64,000 nucleotides of DNA from Plasmodiophora brassicae (Eukaryota > Endomyxa: Phytomyxea > Phytomyxea > Plasmodiophorida): contig CP145410.1 in NCBI GenBank assembly GCA_036867785.1, positions 1,612,001-1,676,000 on the forward strand. The letters are read 5' to 3'. Below, piece after piece: positions 31,973 through 42,312 of this stretch (positions are counted from its first letter, which is position 1; every line of letters begins with the position of its first letter). The position numbers were made by a program, and so were the translations under genes. Under the pieces are notes generated by a model, which saw only the letters and a program-made list of their open reading frames with translations, was not told the DNA's origin and ran no database searches.

Positions 31973-33271
31973 ATGGACCAACAACAAGGCTCGCGGGGCG
32001 GGCGGCTGGCCGAGGCGCTCGCCGACGTGCCGGATGGGTGCCGACTCGTCCTGGGTGTGTGCGCGGCGGTGTTCGCCGTGACGACGCTGACGGGCGACGT
32101 CCCGGTCATCTGCCCCGGCAGCGTCGTGTTCGACCCCTGGACATGTCGGCTGTCCGTACGCGCGCGCGCCCCCATCCCTGCGTTCTGACGCTGCGTTCGC
32201 AGATGCCTACATGCTTGTCGTGCCATCGTAGGATCTCGAACTGTCATGCGGGTGGCGCGCAGCTGACGTGGCCACCACCGCAGGTTCGTTCATCTTGGCG
32301 CGTTGCACATTCTGTTGTACGTTAAACGTCCCCGCGACCGCTGCCCTGCGTTCTGAATCCCCCACAGCAACATGATGGCGTTGCTGTCGGTCGGCGTCAC
32401 GATCGAGAAGCGCTTCGGGACGCTGTGCTTCGTCGGCATCGTCATGCTGTTCGCCGTGCTGGGCAACGCGGTCTACGTGCTCGCGTACTGGGCTTGGGCC
32501 GTGGTCGGCGGTGACGCCACCATGCTGATGTCGTGTGCGGCTGGATTCTCGGGCGTCCTGTTCGGGATGATCGTCCTCGAGTCCATGCTGGGCAACACGT
32601 CCGGGTCCAGATCCGTCTTCGGGCTCGTTGCCGTTCCCAGCTGGGCGTACCCATGGTCGGTGTCATTGTCCACACCCAGAGCGTGCGCTGATGTGCTTTC
32701 TTTTCTCAGGGTGTCCATGGTGGCCATACAGCTGCTCATGCCTGGAGTGTCTTTCATTGGGCACCTGAGCGGCGCGTTCATCGGCCTGCTCTGTACGTGA
32801 CGGGTTCATGGTGCCAGCAGCGGCATTGTCTGACGGTTCTGCTACGTAGATTCGTACGGTGTCCTGAATTGGTTAACGCTCAAGAGGTCGTGGATCAGAT
32901 CGTTCGACGCGTCGTCCGTTGGCCAGAAAATCGGCCGGCGGCCCAGTTACGTCGCATGTCCCGAAACGTCGCCGTTGCCGCCTGGAGCCCCGTATGCTAG
33001 GCTTCGTCGTGCCCACTCGTTTGCAACGGCGTCGAAATCTCACATCGCCATCAGTGAGTGGTTCACGTCCGCCGGCCTGGCTGTCGTTTCCCGGTTTCGT
33101 GCGGCTGGAAACCACTGCCGGTCGCTGTTCAGGATCAGGAGAGCGGCACCTCACTGGACCACTGGTGTCGGCCATCGACTTGGAGGCGAACATCCCGCGT
33201 ATGAGCTTGTCGGAAGAGCGGACATTGAGGCGGGGACGGCTGCCAAACCCCCAGTACATCCACCGACCTAA
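31973..33271 (+). CDS. Rhomboid intramembrane serine protease (RHBDD1-like)
   Basis: Cleaves membrane proteins within the bilayer; RHBDD1 relatives work in the ER or mitochondria. Exon 1 from ATG 31973 encodes a cytosolic lead and a first hydrophobic helix. A short exon ending at 32316 (FVHLGALHIL) joins over a 51-nt intron (32317-32367) to FNMMALLSVGVTIEKRFGT; together they give the rhomboid H-x-x-x-N-M element. The catalytic serine is in AGFSGVLFG and the catalytic histidine in FIGHLSGAFIG, with AVPSWAYPW between. A 57-nt intron (32793-32849) then leads into YSYGVLNWL and a basic cytosolic tail ending at 33271. The upstream end of the 33-nt FVH exon and the exon 1 donor are uncertain. Confidence 0.85.
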
Positions 33272-33313
33272 GAGATTGCCCCAGGGCGTGATGAAGACAC
33301 TCGGCACAAACAT

Positions 33314-34123
33314 TTATGTAGTAGGTTCTGCTGGCAGACAGATGTACAAAGGCAGGGCAACCGATTCAGCCAGTTTGAGGTGAACGGATTGGATGTTGTC
33401 CCAGTTGCCGCGAATTTGCTTCACAGCGCTGTCCAGGCCCTGCATGATATTCTGGATGATCTCGGTGCGCGTCTGGCTGACTCTGGCGATCTTGATCGCA
33501 ACGCACGACCCGCAACTGAGGAACATGTACGTCGAGTCCCGCGCCTTCTCCAGTTCTGAGGCTACGTTCTTCCCATTGATACGAACGGGGACGGGCTGCT
33601 TCTTGCGCGTGAAGAACGCCTTGCCCAGCAGATGCGGCAGCAGGTTCAACACGCGCTGATCGGCGAGAAACAGGTCATAGGCCAAGCATAGCTCACGCTT
33701 GTCCTTGTACTGCGAATACTTGGCCTTCAGCTTCTGGACACCGATCACCTTGCGAACGTTGCGAACGGGATTCAACGACAGCTTCTCCTTGTACTCCTTC
33801 TGAGGGTCCTTCGTGATGAGGCAGATTTCGACGCCATCAGCAAGGTAGAGCGAATGCGGGATCTGACTGGGAACGATGTTAGCGAAACGGCAACAGCGCC
33901 AAGTATACACTGACGCCTACATTCGCTTCGGGGACGTTTTCGCCTTGGATGGCGCGCTGAATAAGTTCAACACGAGAATATAGAACTGATCATCGTCGAC
34001 GAGTGACATCTGCGCGCTTTCAGCCTCCTTCTTCGCAACGTATTTCTGCAGGGCACGGACGGCACGCTCGACCGTGCCGGATTCGACAGGCGAAGCGCCA
34101 TCGTTGTCGGTTCGGCCCACCAT
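33314..34123 (-). CDS. Ribosomal L1 domain-containing protein (RSL1D1 / UTP30-like)
   Basis: Nucleolar L1-fold protein associated with pre-ribosomes. The start at 34123 (MVGRTDNDG) leads to a helical region RAVRALQKYVAKKEAE; a 54-nt intron (33867-33920) joins TSPKR to IQIPHSLY. The L1 core is evident: VIGVQKLKAKYSQYKDKREL, YDLFLADQRVLNLLPHLLGK, QPVPVRINGK and ESVALPLY near the C-terminus. It has no long basic C-terminal extension, so it resembles the short yeast UTP30 more than human RSL1D1. It is convergent with the rhomboid gene, 42 bp apart. About 251 residues. Confidence 0.88.
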
Positions 34124-34452
34124 TGGCACGAAGGTCGCAGAGTGGAGGTGGACCCACGGACTCCGTGACGGACTCCGCAGGTCCGACCTCGACTTCACTG
34201 GCGACTTAAGTGGCTGGCGGTCCGAACTCTGTGCAAAGGAGAGATGCACAGAGCGGTCGGTGTCTTTATCGCCAGGGGAATGTCGGTGATTCCGCTGATC
34301 ACAACTGACACGGATGCAGAGCGCCATTTCTGGGGTCGGCCAATGACGATACCATCTCAATTGAGGCACAGAACTTGGGTAGCGTTTCCTAAGGTGCTGC
34401 TTTCAACTAATGGGTTTTATATCGCCTGATGGACTGTGGGGAAGTTCCGTCT

Positions 34453-35964
34453 CTACAGGCCACCCATATGGACATCGTTGATGAATCCTGCAAGGTCATG
34501 ATCTTCGATAAACGCCAACGCGCGCCGTCCGGTCGCATTGAAGTGCTTCTGGCCATTGGCAGGGTTCCCGCCAATCAGGTATCCCATGGCCAGGATTGGA
34601 ACGAGGAGGCACAACGAGCATCCTCGCATCTGCTCCCGAAGGCCCTCCAGCGTCAAGCTGTCATCGACGACGCTCTGTAACCCGCGTCAGTAGCCGAAAC
34701 CATGGTCGGGCACACGTTGCACGTACAGGATCAGCTAGCGTCTTCAACGTATGGTAGTACAACGCGATCCATTCGTTCTCGTGCCGACGGCGAAGGTCGG
34801 TCGGGACGCTGGTCCCCAGCAGGTAGCACAGGTCGAACATGACGGGACGCACCGCGAACGCCTGCCAGTCGATATGCGCCATCTTGGACCGCGAGACCGC
34901 GATGATGTTGGCGCAGTGCAAATCCCCATGCGTCAGGCTGCTGGGCATGGTCCTAGTGATAGTCAGCAGGCGCGATACCCTGCCCAACGTCGAACGCGGC
35001 GCCCACCTGAACAGTAACTCGTGGAACGCGACGCCGTGGTCCAGGAACGCTTCGACTAGGCCGCGCTGCTTGAGGATCTGTTGATTCGTCAGGCAACGGC
35101 ACGTCGCGTTCAGTTCGGCACACGGGACCTCCGATGGCGTCGTCTTCAGGTTCATCGTCCACATGAGCCGGAACGCCAGCAGCATCATGCGAGTTGTGAG
35201 TGGCCCCATGGCGCCTTGCTCGAATCGGTGCACCCAGGACGGCGCGTTCCTCAGCTGCGATGGGCAGTGCAACGACTTGGCATGCATCTTGGCCACGCTG
35301 CGGATGACGCTCTCGACGACGGCCGGATCGTCCAGGCCGGTCTCGATCGGGATTGCTGCGCCCTGGATGCACTCCATGACGATGATGTACTGCCCCGTCC
35401 AGTGGTCGTGTCGGTACAGGACTCTGGGCAGGCGCGGCATCTGCGATTTCGGTGACAGGAGCGCGGTGCCCTCGCTACGGTTCAGACCGAACAACCCGTT
35501 GAAGATGATCTCACCCGACGCCTCTGGTGACGACTTGCAGATCACCGACTGGACAGCACCATCCCTGGGCCATCGGTTATCAGTGCCTGTCCGGGGCCGC
35601 CTACCGACCTGCGGTTGATCTCACGGGGACTCGATACCAACGTAATCGATACGTGCGATGGTGGACATCTTGCCATCGCCGATGTGCCCGCTGCCGACGA
35701 TCGCGACAGGGTAGCCGACCATGTCGCTGAGCGACGACGCGTCGAGCTCGCCCGGGTGCATAATCGGCAGCGCCCCGTCGTACCGGCGCCATTGACGGCG
35801 CGCCCACAGCGCCGGCCGCGACGTCCAGACCTGGGCACATACCAAGTGAGCCGTAGCAGGACGTTGACGTTGCTGTTTGCTCCCAGCGCATGCACCTTCA
35901 GGCACAGCAGCAGGCACAGCTGCTTGAGGATGCACCACGACAGCCAGAGCGCGAACGGCACCAT
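34453..35964 (-). CDS. Membrane-anchored aminoglycoside-phosphotransferase / EcKinase-like kinase
   Basis: Belongs to the protein-kinase-like fold of small-molecule kinases (CHK / ecdysteroid-kinase-like). The ATG at 35964 opens a hydrophobic segment (MVPFALWLSWCILKQL), probably a signal anchor. PIMHPGELDASSLSDMVG follows, then a 60-nt intron (35565-35624) joins DYVGIESP to DGAVQSVICKSSPE, with the presumed ATP-binding lysine in ICK. The catalytic loop is LTHGDLHCANI and the metal-binding motif is HIDWQAF. A 52-nt intron (34675-34726) leads to the last exon, LTLEGLREQMRGCSL to 34453. A further intron near 35850-35760 splits the N-terminal anchor from the kinase fold and is not fully placed. 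The substrate is unknown. Confidence 0.8.
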
Positions 35965-36097
35965 ATCCACAGCGACTGGATGTGGCACGCGCCCCAGATC
36001 TCGAATCGGTTCGACAGCCGCTGCGCTCTATCGCGATCACGGGCGTCGACTGCTACGTCTACATGGTCCCCAGTGCTAAACGCAGCGCCCGTTTATA

Positions 36098-37344
36098 CAT
36101 CAGGCCAGCTTGGAGCAGAGTCGCCACTTGCAGTCGAGGGACGTCAGGTACAGGTTCGTCAGGTTGGCCAGGTCGTCGGAGGCAGCCAGCAGCGACCCGT
36201 TATCGGCCCTCCGCCTGGCGGCGCCTTCCCGCTCCTCGATCGTCGCGTCCGTCGTCCGGATCGCCTCCAGCAGCGCCGACGTTGTGTCTGATTGCCATAC
36301 TCAGCGGTGGTTCGCCCCTACGAACGACCCCTGCGCCCGACCTAGCACGCCGTCCGCCTCTGGCCTCCACCGATGCCTTCGCCGGGGCTCAGCGCGAAGA
36401 TAGTCAATGTGTCGTGCCGCCGTGTGGCCGTCGTCTTCGTCCTGGTCGACGACCGGTGCGGGCGCCTTCCGTCTTGCGACGACGGGCACCGGGTGCGCGT
36501 TCCTGACGTCGCGTTTCTCGCGAACGTACGCCGGGTGCAGTAACGTCTCGCGCCGCCTGGCGACCTGGTCCTGCAACGCCTGCGACACGCTCGGCGGGTG
36601 CGCCTTCCGCACCGCGCCCCCGTACGCGTTCCGCTTCTCCAGGCAGCGGGCGCCGCGTTCCGCCTGGTCGGCCCGCGCCCTGGCCTGCGCCGCCGTCTCC
36701 TGCGCGACCCGCAACGACGTCGCCGTCGTCGCCTGGTGCTTCCGGAACAGCCGCCAGCGCCGCCGGCACGCTTGTGTCGATCGCCACTGGTCCCTGGCCC
36801 GCTCCAGGACGCGATCGTCGTCGTCGTCGCCCTGCACCGTCGTCGTCGCCGCCGCCGTGCCGCGTCGGGAGCGCTGGACGACGGCGCGAGCTCGGTGGAG
36901 CTTCGCCGACGCGTCCGCCTGGTCCTGCAGGCGGCGCTCCCGGCTGGCCATGGCCAGATCGGCGTGCGCCTGTCGCATGCGTTCCAGGCGGGCCCTCGCG
37001 TCCGCGTCCTGCTCGCGGCGCTGCTGCGCCTCCTGCCGGTCGATCTCGGCCAGGCGCCTGTCGTGCAGGTCGGCGACGAGCGCGCGGCGACGCGCGTTCT
37101 CGCGCAGGCGCCGTACGATGCGGGCGCGCTCGCGACACATGGCGTCGAGCTGGGCGCGCTCGTCCGTCCCAGGCGACAGGCCGCCGCGCAGGCGCCGATC
37201 GGTCGTGTTCAGAACGCGGACGGCGCGGTTGGAGAACAGCAGACGGTGCGGGTGCGCGTCGTGCGCCACGGCGATCACGCCGGCGACGCGCTCGGCGGCC
37301 GCGTCCACCGCCCTGGACGCCGCCGCTCGTTCCATCGCCCCCAT
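36098..37344 (-). CDS. Arginine-rich coiled-coil protein
   Basis: From the ATG at 37344 the protein has a short folded-looking start (HPHRLLFSNRAVRVLNTTDR), then over 200 residues of Arg/Ala/Gln/Glu-rich helix (RERARIVRRLRENARRRA, EIDRQEAQQRREQD) typical of a long coiled coil, then a basic proline-containing tail. A final exon on the same strand encodes ALLEAIRTTDATIEEREG and LANLTNLYLTSLDCKWRL to the stop at 36098; the intron lies around 36270-36320 and its ends were not settled. I do not recognise a specific family; ciliary or cytoskeletal proteins often look like this. The strong GC and arginine bias creates long antisense reading frames that are not genes. Confidence 0.65.
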
Positions 37345-37570
37345 CTACAGACGCATATCGATCCCCCCCCCCCGGTGCCAGATATTCGCCAGCCTGCACG
37401 ATATCTGGCGATACCGGCCCCGATGGGCGCGACCGCCGCGCGCCCCGCCCCGTTCGACAGGGGGGCGCTTGCTGTGACGATCGGACGATCGGCGGCTTGG
37501 TCCTGCATCGCGCCGGGCGCGGCGCTCTCCCATCACGCGTCGTTGCTACGCCACCGTGCGATATTATTAT

Positions 37571-38264
37571 TTACAGACGGGCGCATAGGTGACGCGCGAT
37601 CAGATCGTCGCCCTGGCCGGGCGGCAGCAATCGCAGGGGGCGCACCGCATCGCATGGCCCAGGCCACCCTGCGATCCGTATTCGCGACGGATGGTGCAGG
37701 TCTGAGTGGAGCACGACGGGCCCGCTCTTCGTCACGAACGGGATCGTGGGCATTCGCGGCGGCGGCTGTCGCTGCGGGTCGACGAACCGGATGGGGCTGG
37801 GGATGACCAGCGCCGGCGCGGGTTCGGGCTCAGCGCGCGCTCTGACGAGGACAGCAGCGGGCGCGGCGGGCGGCTCGGTCGGCGCCCTGGTCGCATGGGA
37901 CGGCCGCTCCTGCGGCTGTACGCAGAGCGACGACGTGCCCATGCGGCGGCAGCGATCGCAGAGGCGGAGCGCGTCCCGCACGCAGGAGACCTTGGCCTTG
38001 GAGCACGGCACGCACGGGCGGATCAGCGGTGGGACGCGGCGACGCGCCGGCCGCGGCCGCCGCTCGGGCATCTTGCGATCCACACACTGATCGCCCCAGC
38101 CGCGACGCGCACACCTGGTGGACGCGCGCGCGACGACGTTAGCGACCTGTTTGTGTGTGTGTGTGTCGCGATGCCCACCTTGCACATGGGCGGTCGCCGC
38201 TGCACCGGCACTTGCTCTGGGCGCAGGCCTCGCACGCCTGGCGGGCACGGGGGGCGGATCTCAT
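37571..38264 (-). CDS. Protein with two fungal-type Zn2Cys6 clusters (putative transcription factor)
   Basis: The ATG at 38264 starts a short exon encoding ACEACAQSKCRCSGDRPCAR, the first five cysteines of a Zn2Cys6 cluster (C-x2-C-x6-C-x5-C, plus one in the RC pair). The main exon, in a different frame, encodes a second complete cluster: CVPCSKAKVSCVRDALRLC then DRCRRMGTSSLC, spaced C-x2-C-x6-C-x7-C-x2-C-x8-C with lysines between as in Gal4-type DNA-binding domains. A proline/alanine-rich tail follows, ending at 37571. The intron (about 38097-38178, 82 nt, with a GT-rich tract) would split the first cluster; its exact acceptor is uncertain and the sixth cysteine of cluster one was not assigned. 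Zn2Cys6 clusters are mainly fungal but occur in some protists. Confidence 0.7.
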
Positions 38265-38563
38265 GGACGGTCGCCGACCGCGCCCTACGTCGGTATGGGG
38301 CTATGGGCGACGGCGGGTGTGGCTATACGTGTCGGCGCCCGCCGCTCTGTGACCCGTTGCCTACCGAGCCGATTCCCACTCGTCCGGGGACGGTGATGCT
38401 CGAACGATCGACGCCGGTAGTAGTACGACGAACCGATCCGGCCATTACGTTTCGCGCGCGTACCGGATCGGACGTGGCCGCACCCCCGCGTAACAGGCGG
38501 TTCCGCAGACGCCCCGCGATATGCACCACCTCGTGCGCTGCTTTATGACGTCGTTCGCCCGTT

Positions 38564-40325
38564 CTACGTGACGGCGACGCGATCTTTCGACAGCGTGACG
38601 CGATCGGCGACGGAGCCGTCGTCGTCGCGGACGAACTCGAAGGCCAGTCGCGTGCGCGATGCGTCGATCCTGCCGTAGCCGAACGCGTCGATGCGACGTG
38701 CCAACCAGGACGGCGGTGTGGGGCGCCCGTTCCTCGTCAGTTCGCAGCCGGCTGTGCCGACGACGATGTGGACGGGGGCACCTGCAGTGCAGGTCGAGTT
38801 GTGGACAGGGCACGTCCTCTGGTACGAGTGGTTGTGGCCCCAGACGGCCAGATCGACTCGTGCGCTGTGCAACAGGTCGCCGAGCTCGCGTTGGAGACGC
38901 GTCGCAAATACAATATCGCTCATCTCGCCCACGTCCCACGTGCTGTCCACATAGAACGGACGATGGCCTGCGACAATCACCCAAGGCGTCTTCCTGCGGT
39001 CCACGCCGAGAAGATCGCCCGACAGGAACTCGTATTGCTCGCTGCCGACGCCAAAGTCCTCCTCGGTCGACATGACCACGATGTGCACAGGCCCGGCATC
39101 GAATGCATACCAGTTCGATCCAGACGTGCTGGGGAACCGTCTGCTGTACGGCACGCCGCATTCCCCTCCGGAATCGTCGTCGTCGAACTCGTGGTTGCCA
39201 ACCGCGACTTGGTACGGCATTCGCGATGATATAGGTGAGATCTGGTGGTGGAACGCGCTTGGCACAACGCCAATTAGTCACCGACCATCATAACGTTGCA
39301 GGGGGGCCACGTACTCCCATTCGGAAAGGTAGCCCAGGGCGTACGATAGATCGCCAATGTGAAGAACGAATTCGCCGCCCGCATCGTCAACGACACGTCT
39401 GGTCGTCTGCAACGACACGGGTTCGGTCCACAGTGCGCTCGACGAGTTGTCGGGATCGGCCGTGCCCAGGTCGCCGAACACGAAGAAGCGCGCGTGACGA
39501 TCGGACGGCACGTGGAAACTCATCTCCTCGCTCAGTGGTCCAGACACCGAACCGAACCGGTATCGGACAAGCGACCCGGGTCGGACACCGCTAACGACGG
39601 CCCGATGGATATGGCCAGGGTCGATCCAGCCGACCGTGGCCGCTGGGGCGCCACACATATCGCCTCGCGTATAGGTGACGGTGGTGGCGTTGACCACCAT
39701 GCCGTCGTCGATAACGACGACTGGATCGGCGGTCGCAGCGCTCGTCCAAGAGAGCAGATACTGGTTTGGTGACCAGAATGACCACCTCGGGGCCAGCGGT
39801 TCACTGATGTCGGCGAACGCGACCGGATCGGATCGCCCGATGACGACGTTGTCGCCATCGACGAAAGCGAATACCAGGTCGGCACGAAGATTCAGGACAG
39901 TGAATAGCAACGATCCTGACCCGGTGCCGTAATGCGATGCGCTTGCATTTGCTGAGGAAATTCGTGTTCAGTAGGCGATGCCGATAACGCGAACGGCAGA
40001 TACCAACCGAGACGATATTTGATTGGTGCGTGGAGATGCGGCTCCAGGATAGCACGTGCTGGAGAATACAGGGCCACCCTGGTGCTAATCAGCTACATGC
40101 AGCTTGGACAGGGCTCCACGATTACCTGTCGGCGTTGGACGGGGACCGTACGCCGGCCCAGGAGACGACAACGCGTTCGCCCGACCGCTGCAGCACGTGC
40201 TTGTCAAGCGTCAGCGACACGGCCGGGTCGACGCCGACGCGGTCGGGATGACGCGACGCGGGCGCCGCGGCGACGACCGCCGCGCATCCGGCGAGGGCGA
40301 CGAACGCGACGACGGCGCCCGTCAT
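38564..40325 (-). CDS. Purple acid phosphatase, secreted
   Basis: A binuclear metallophosphatase that releases phosphate from organic esters, normally secreted or vacuolar. The start at 40325 gives a signal peptide (MTGAVVAFVALAGCAAVVAA). An N-terminal fibronectin-like domain follows (SGERVVVSWAGV, then after a 57-nt intron at 40079-40135 VALYSPA and PIKYRL). A 92-nt intron at 39916-40007 precedes LLFTVLNLRADLVFAF. The five metal motifs are present in order: GDLGTAD, GDLSYALGY, GNHEF, GHRPFY and GHNHSYQR. One more intron lies between the WEY and PISSRMPYQV segments near 39270-39350; several splice choices fit and none is certain. Stop at 38564. Confidence 0.92.
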
Positions 40326-40517
40326 GAACGCGCCCAAAACCCGAATGGGGCGCACGTCGACAGGGGCAGCCGTGCCGCGGAGTGCAGTGCACAATCCACC
40401 GACCGGATCTTTTGTGCAGCGTTCCACCGCGGGTCGGTCGCGGCGAGTGTATTTTCGAAACACAAAATTCGATTGCCTCTGGAACGGTACGAAGACACGT
40501 CTCGTCGAGCGGCGCTG

Positions 40518-41147
40518 TTACGGGTAGCGGTCGCCGCTGGGATCCTTTGCGGGGCGGGTCGGGGTTGTCTCAGGCGTGGGAGGCAGATGGTGCGGTTGCA
40601 TCTTTGGGGACTCTGGCGCAGGTTCGTCGGTGATTGGCCGCGAGTGTTTCCTGAGCAGGGCTTCCAGATGCGGGCGGAACCAATCGCCCCTGTGCGCATC
40701 TTCCACCTGGTCAAACAGGTCCACGGCTTCATGGGGGTGTTCGGATTCGACGTCCAGATCGATGTTGCGCAGGACGAATTCGATGAAGTCCAACGCGTCT
40801 CTATTGCTGAGCTTCGATCGTATGATCCCCATCATCGCGTCAGTGCGGCACTCAGCATAATCGATACCTTCGAGCACCTCGCTCCACTCGAGCACGTACT
40901 CTTTTGCCGCTGCGACGCCCTCGTTGTCCGCCTTGTCGACCAGCGTCCGCACGCTGTACCATCCAGGCTCCGGTTCCAGCTCGTCCTCGGGGACGGCCGG
41001 GTCGGGCACAGACGGTACCGCGCCCAGCACGCGAGCGGACTCCTTCCAGCCCAGGATCCTCATTCCGTCAATCACCGTCGGCGCGTTGTCGACGCCAACG
41101 ACGACCCGGCACACAATGCTGACCACCAACACGACGTCCGACCGCAT
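40518..41147 (-). CDS. Predicted secreted protein of unknown function
   Basis: 209 residues from the ATG at 41147, with an N-terminal signal peptide (MRSDVVLVVSIVCRVVVGV). The mature part is acidic, with two clusters of glutamates and a proline/threonine-rich C-terminus; one helical stretch reads ALDFIEFVLRNIDLDV. No family recognised. It is divergent from the secreted-protein gene at 41271, with 123 bp between start codons and one palindromic TATA-like element between them, so the two may be co-expressed. Confidence 0.65.
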   Translation of the reverse strand: MRSDVVLVVSIVCRVVVGVDNAPTVIDGMRILGWKESARVLGAVPSVPDPAVPEDELEPEPGWYSVRTLVDKADNEGVAAAKEYVLEWSEVLEGIDYAECRTDAMMGIIRSKLSNRDALDFIEFVLRNIDLDVESEHPHEAVDLFDQVEDAHRGDWFRPHLEALLRKHSRPITDEPAPESPKMQPHHLPPTPETTPTRPAKDPSGDRYP

Positions 41148-41190
41148 GAGAACCACTGGTGGTGCTGCGTTTCCTCCGCAGCAGGCACCT

Positions 41191-41200
41191 CTATATATAG
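41191..41200. promoter_or_regulatory. Palindromic TATA box in a divergent promoter
   Basis: CTATATATAG reads the same on both strands. It is 71 nt upstream of the plus-strand ATG (41271) and 44 nt upstream of the minus-strand ATG (41147). Spacing suits transcription starts in both directions with short leaders. Confidence 0.6.
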
Positions 41201-41270
41201 CGCCGGCACGGGAAATCGGGTCTCCTCCGCAGTCCGCTACTACCACTCACTGCTCACCACCAGCTCATAG

Positions 41271-42260
41271 ATGGCGCTGCCGGTCCTGGTGGCTCTGGTG
41301 ATTGTCGTGACGTATGCCTATCCGCCGGAGCATGTGGTCGACGAGGCGTTGCGGAGGATGTGGGCGGGAGAAACGCAGCGAAGCTCCTATTGTGACAATA
41401 TGATCAAGGACAATCTGTACGATACGATCACGGCGGCGAGGTTGCTCGACGACGTGTTCACGCGGGCGTTCCGACTAATGACGGCCCCCGACGTGCAGGT
41501 CAGTAGGCGTATCACCGTCTCTGTGCTGTACGCCGTGGCGCCTCACCCTGACCAACACGAGTTCGTCATGATGAAGTACCTCGGTATCAGCAACTTCGGG
41601 CGGAACTGCATCAACAGACTTATTGCAGCGAAGGCACCAGAAGGGAATGACCTACGTAGCCACTATGACAGCGTTATTTTGAGACTGTCGAACGAGTTCG
41701 GCATCCTTCTGGAAGGATGTGCGTCAAATTCAAGTCGAATCATGCAGGTCGGTAACATTCAGGCCGAAACGATCAGACGTGCCGGAATCGTGCCGCCGTG
41801 GAGCCACTACATGGACAGGTTCGCCCACAACAGCCTCAAGCAGTGCAGGATTTTCCATGGCGTTGTCGGGGCTTGCAGTGAGGACTTTGCTGACTTCGTT
41901 GCCCATGTGGCTGGATTGTCACCGTTCCTGATCAGTACCGTTGACGTCTCCGGTCCCATTCATCAACGCGTCATAACGACTAGGCCACAATGCGCGAAAT
42001 GTCACTGCTCCCGGTTACGCTCTCGAAGGAGCATCACCGACTACATTCCAAGGCAGGTCGTCTACACTAGGGCATCCTCGTTCAACGCTTCATACGAACT
42101 TCCTGTTCACCGGCCGCACAGCGAGAGCGATATATATCTGTGCTGGAAACACCTAGGTGTCGCTGATCACATACTTTCACATCCGCCCGAACGCGACGTC
42201 TGTCCCGGATGCGTTCAATTAGGTCGGCGCATGTGCTCGTGGACCCCCAACTGCATATGA
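41271..42260 (+). CDS. Predicted secreted cysteine-rich protein, paralogue 1
   Basis: 329 residues, intronless. Residues 1-17 form a signal peptide (MALPVLVALVIVVTYAY). The mature protein shares blocks throughout with the gene at 42313-43314: YCDN-x-x-KDN, MKYLGISN-x-GR, ACSED-x-AD, LISTVDV, RPQCAKCH-x-SRL with nearby R-R-S, QVVY, and the C-terminal ERDVCPGC-x-x-LGR-x-x-C. The two C-x-x-C pairs could bind zinc. No known family was recognised. The pair is arranged tail to tail. Signal peptide, cysteines and lineage-specific duplication make it a candidate secreted effector or wall protein, which is inference. Confidence 0.75.
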   Translation: MALPVLVALVIVVTYAYPPEHVVDEALRRMWAGETQRSSYCDNMIKDNLYDTITAARLLDDVFTRAFRLMTAPDVQVSRRITVSVLYAVAPHPDQHEFVMMKYLGISNFGRNCINRLIAAKAPEGNDLRSHYDSVILRLSNEFGILLEGCASNSSRIMQVGNIQAETIRRAGIVPPWSHYMDRFAHNSLKQCRIFHGVVGACSEDFADFVAHVAGLSPFLISTVDVSGPIHQRVITTRPQCAKCHCSRLRSRRSITDYIPRQVVYTRASSFNASYELPVHRPHSESDIYLCWKHLGVADHILSHPPERDVCPGCVQLGRRMCSWTPNCI

Positions 42261-42312
42261 TCGGTATACCTACAGTGCAGGATAAACTGAATGCGTTCGA
42301 CCTTGGGTAATC

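Noticed and set aside
32873-33313. A minus-strand frame between the rhomboid and L1-domain genes
   Set aside because: The plus strand here continues the rhomboid protein after a GTACGT intron, which explains the open reading.
36407-37806. Long plus-strand open frames rich in arginine, alanine and serine
   Set aside because: They are antisense to the coiled-coil gene and the Zn2Cys6 gene and have no motif of their own.
38097-38178. A GT-rich tract considered as a microsatellite or Z-DNA element
   Set aside because: It is only about 14 bp long and is more simply the 5' part of an intron in the Zn2Cys6 gene.
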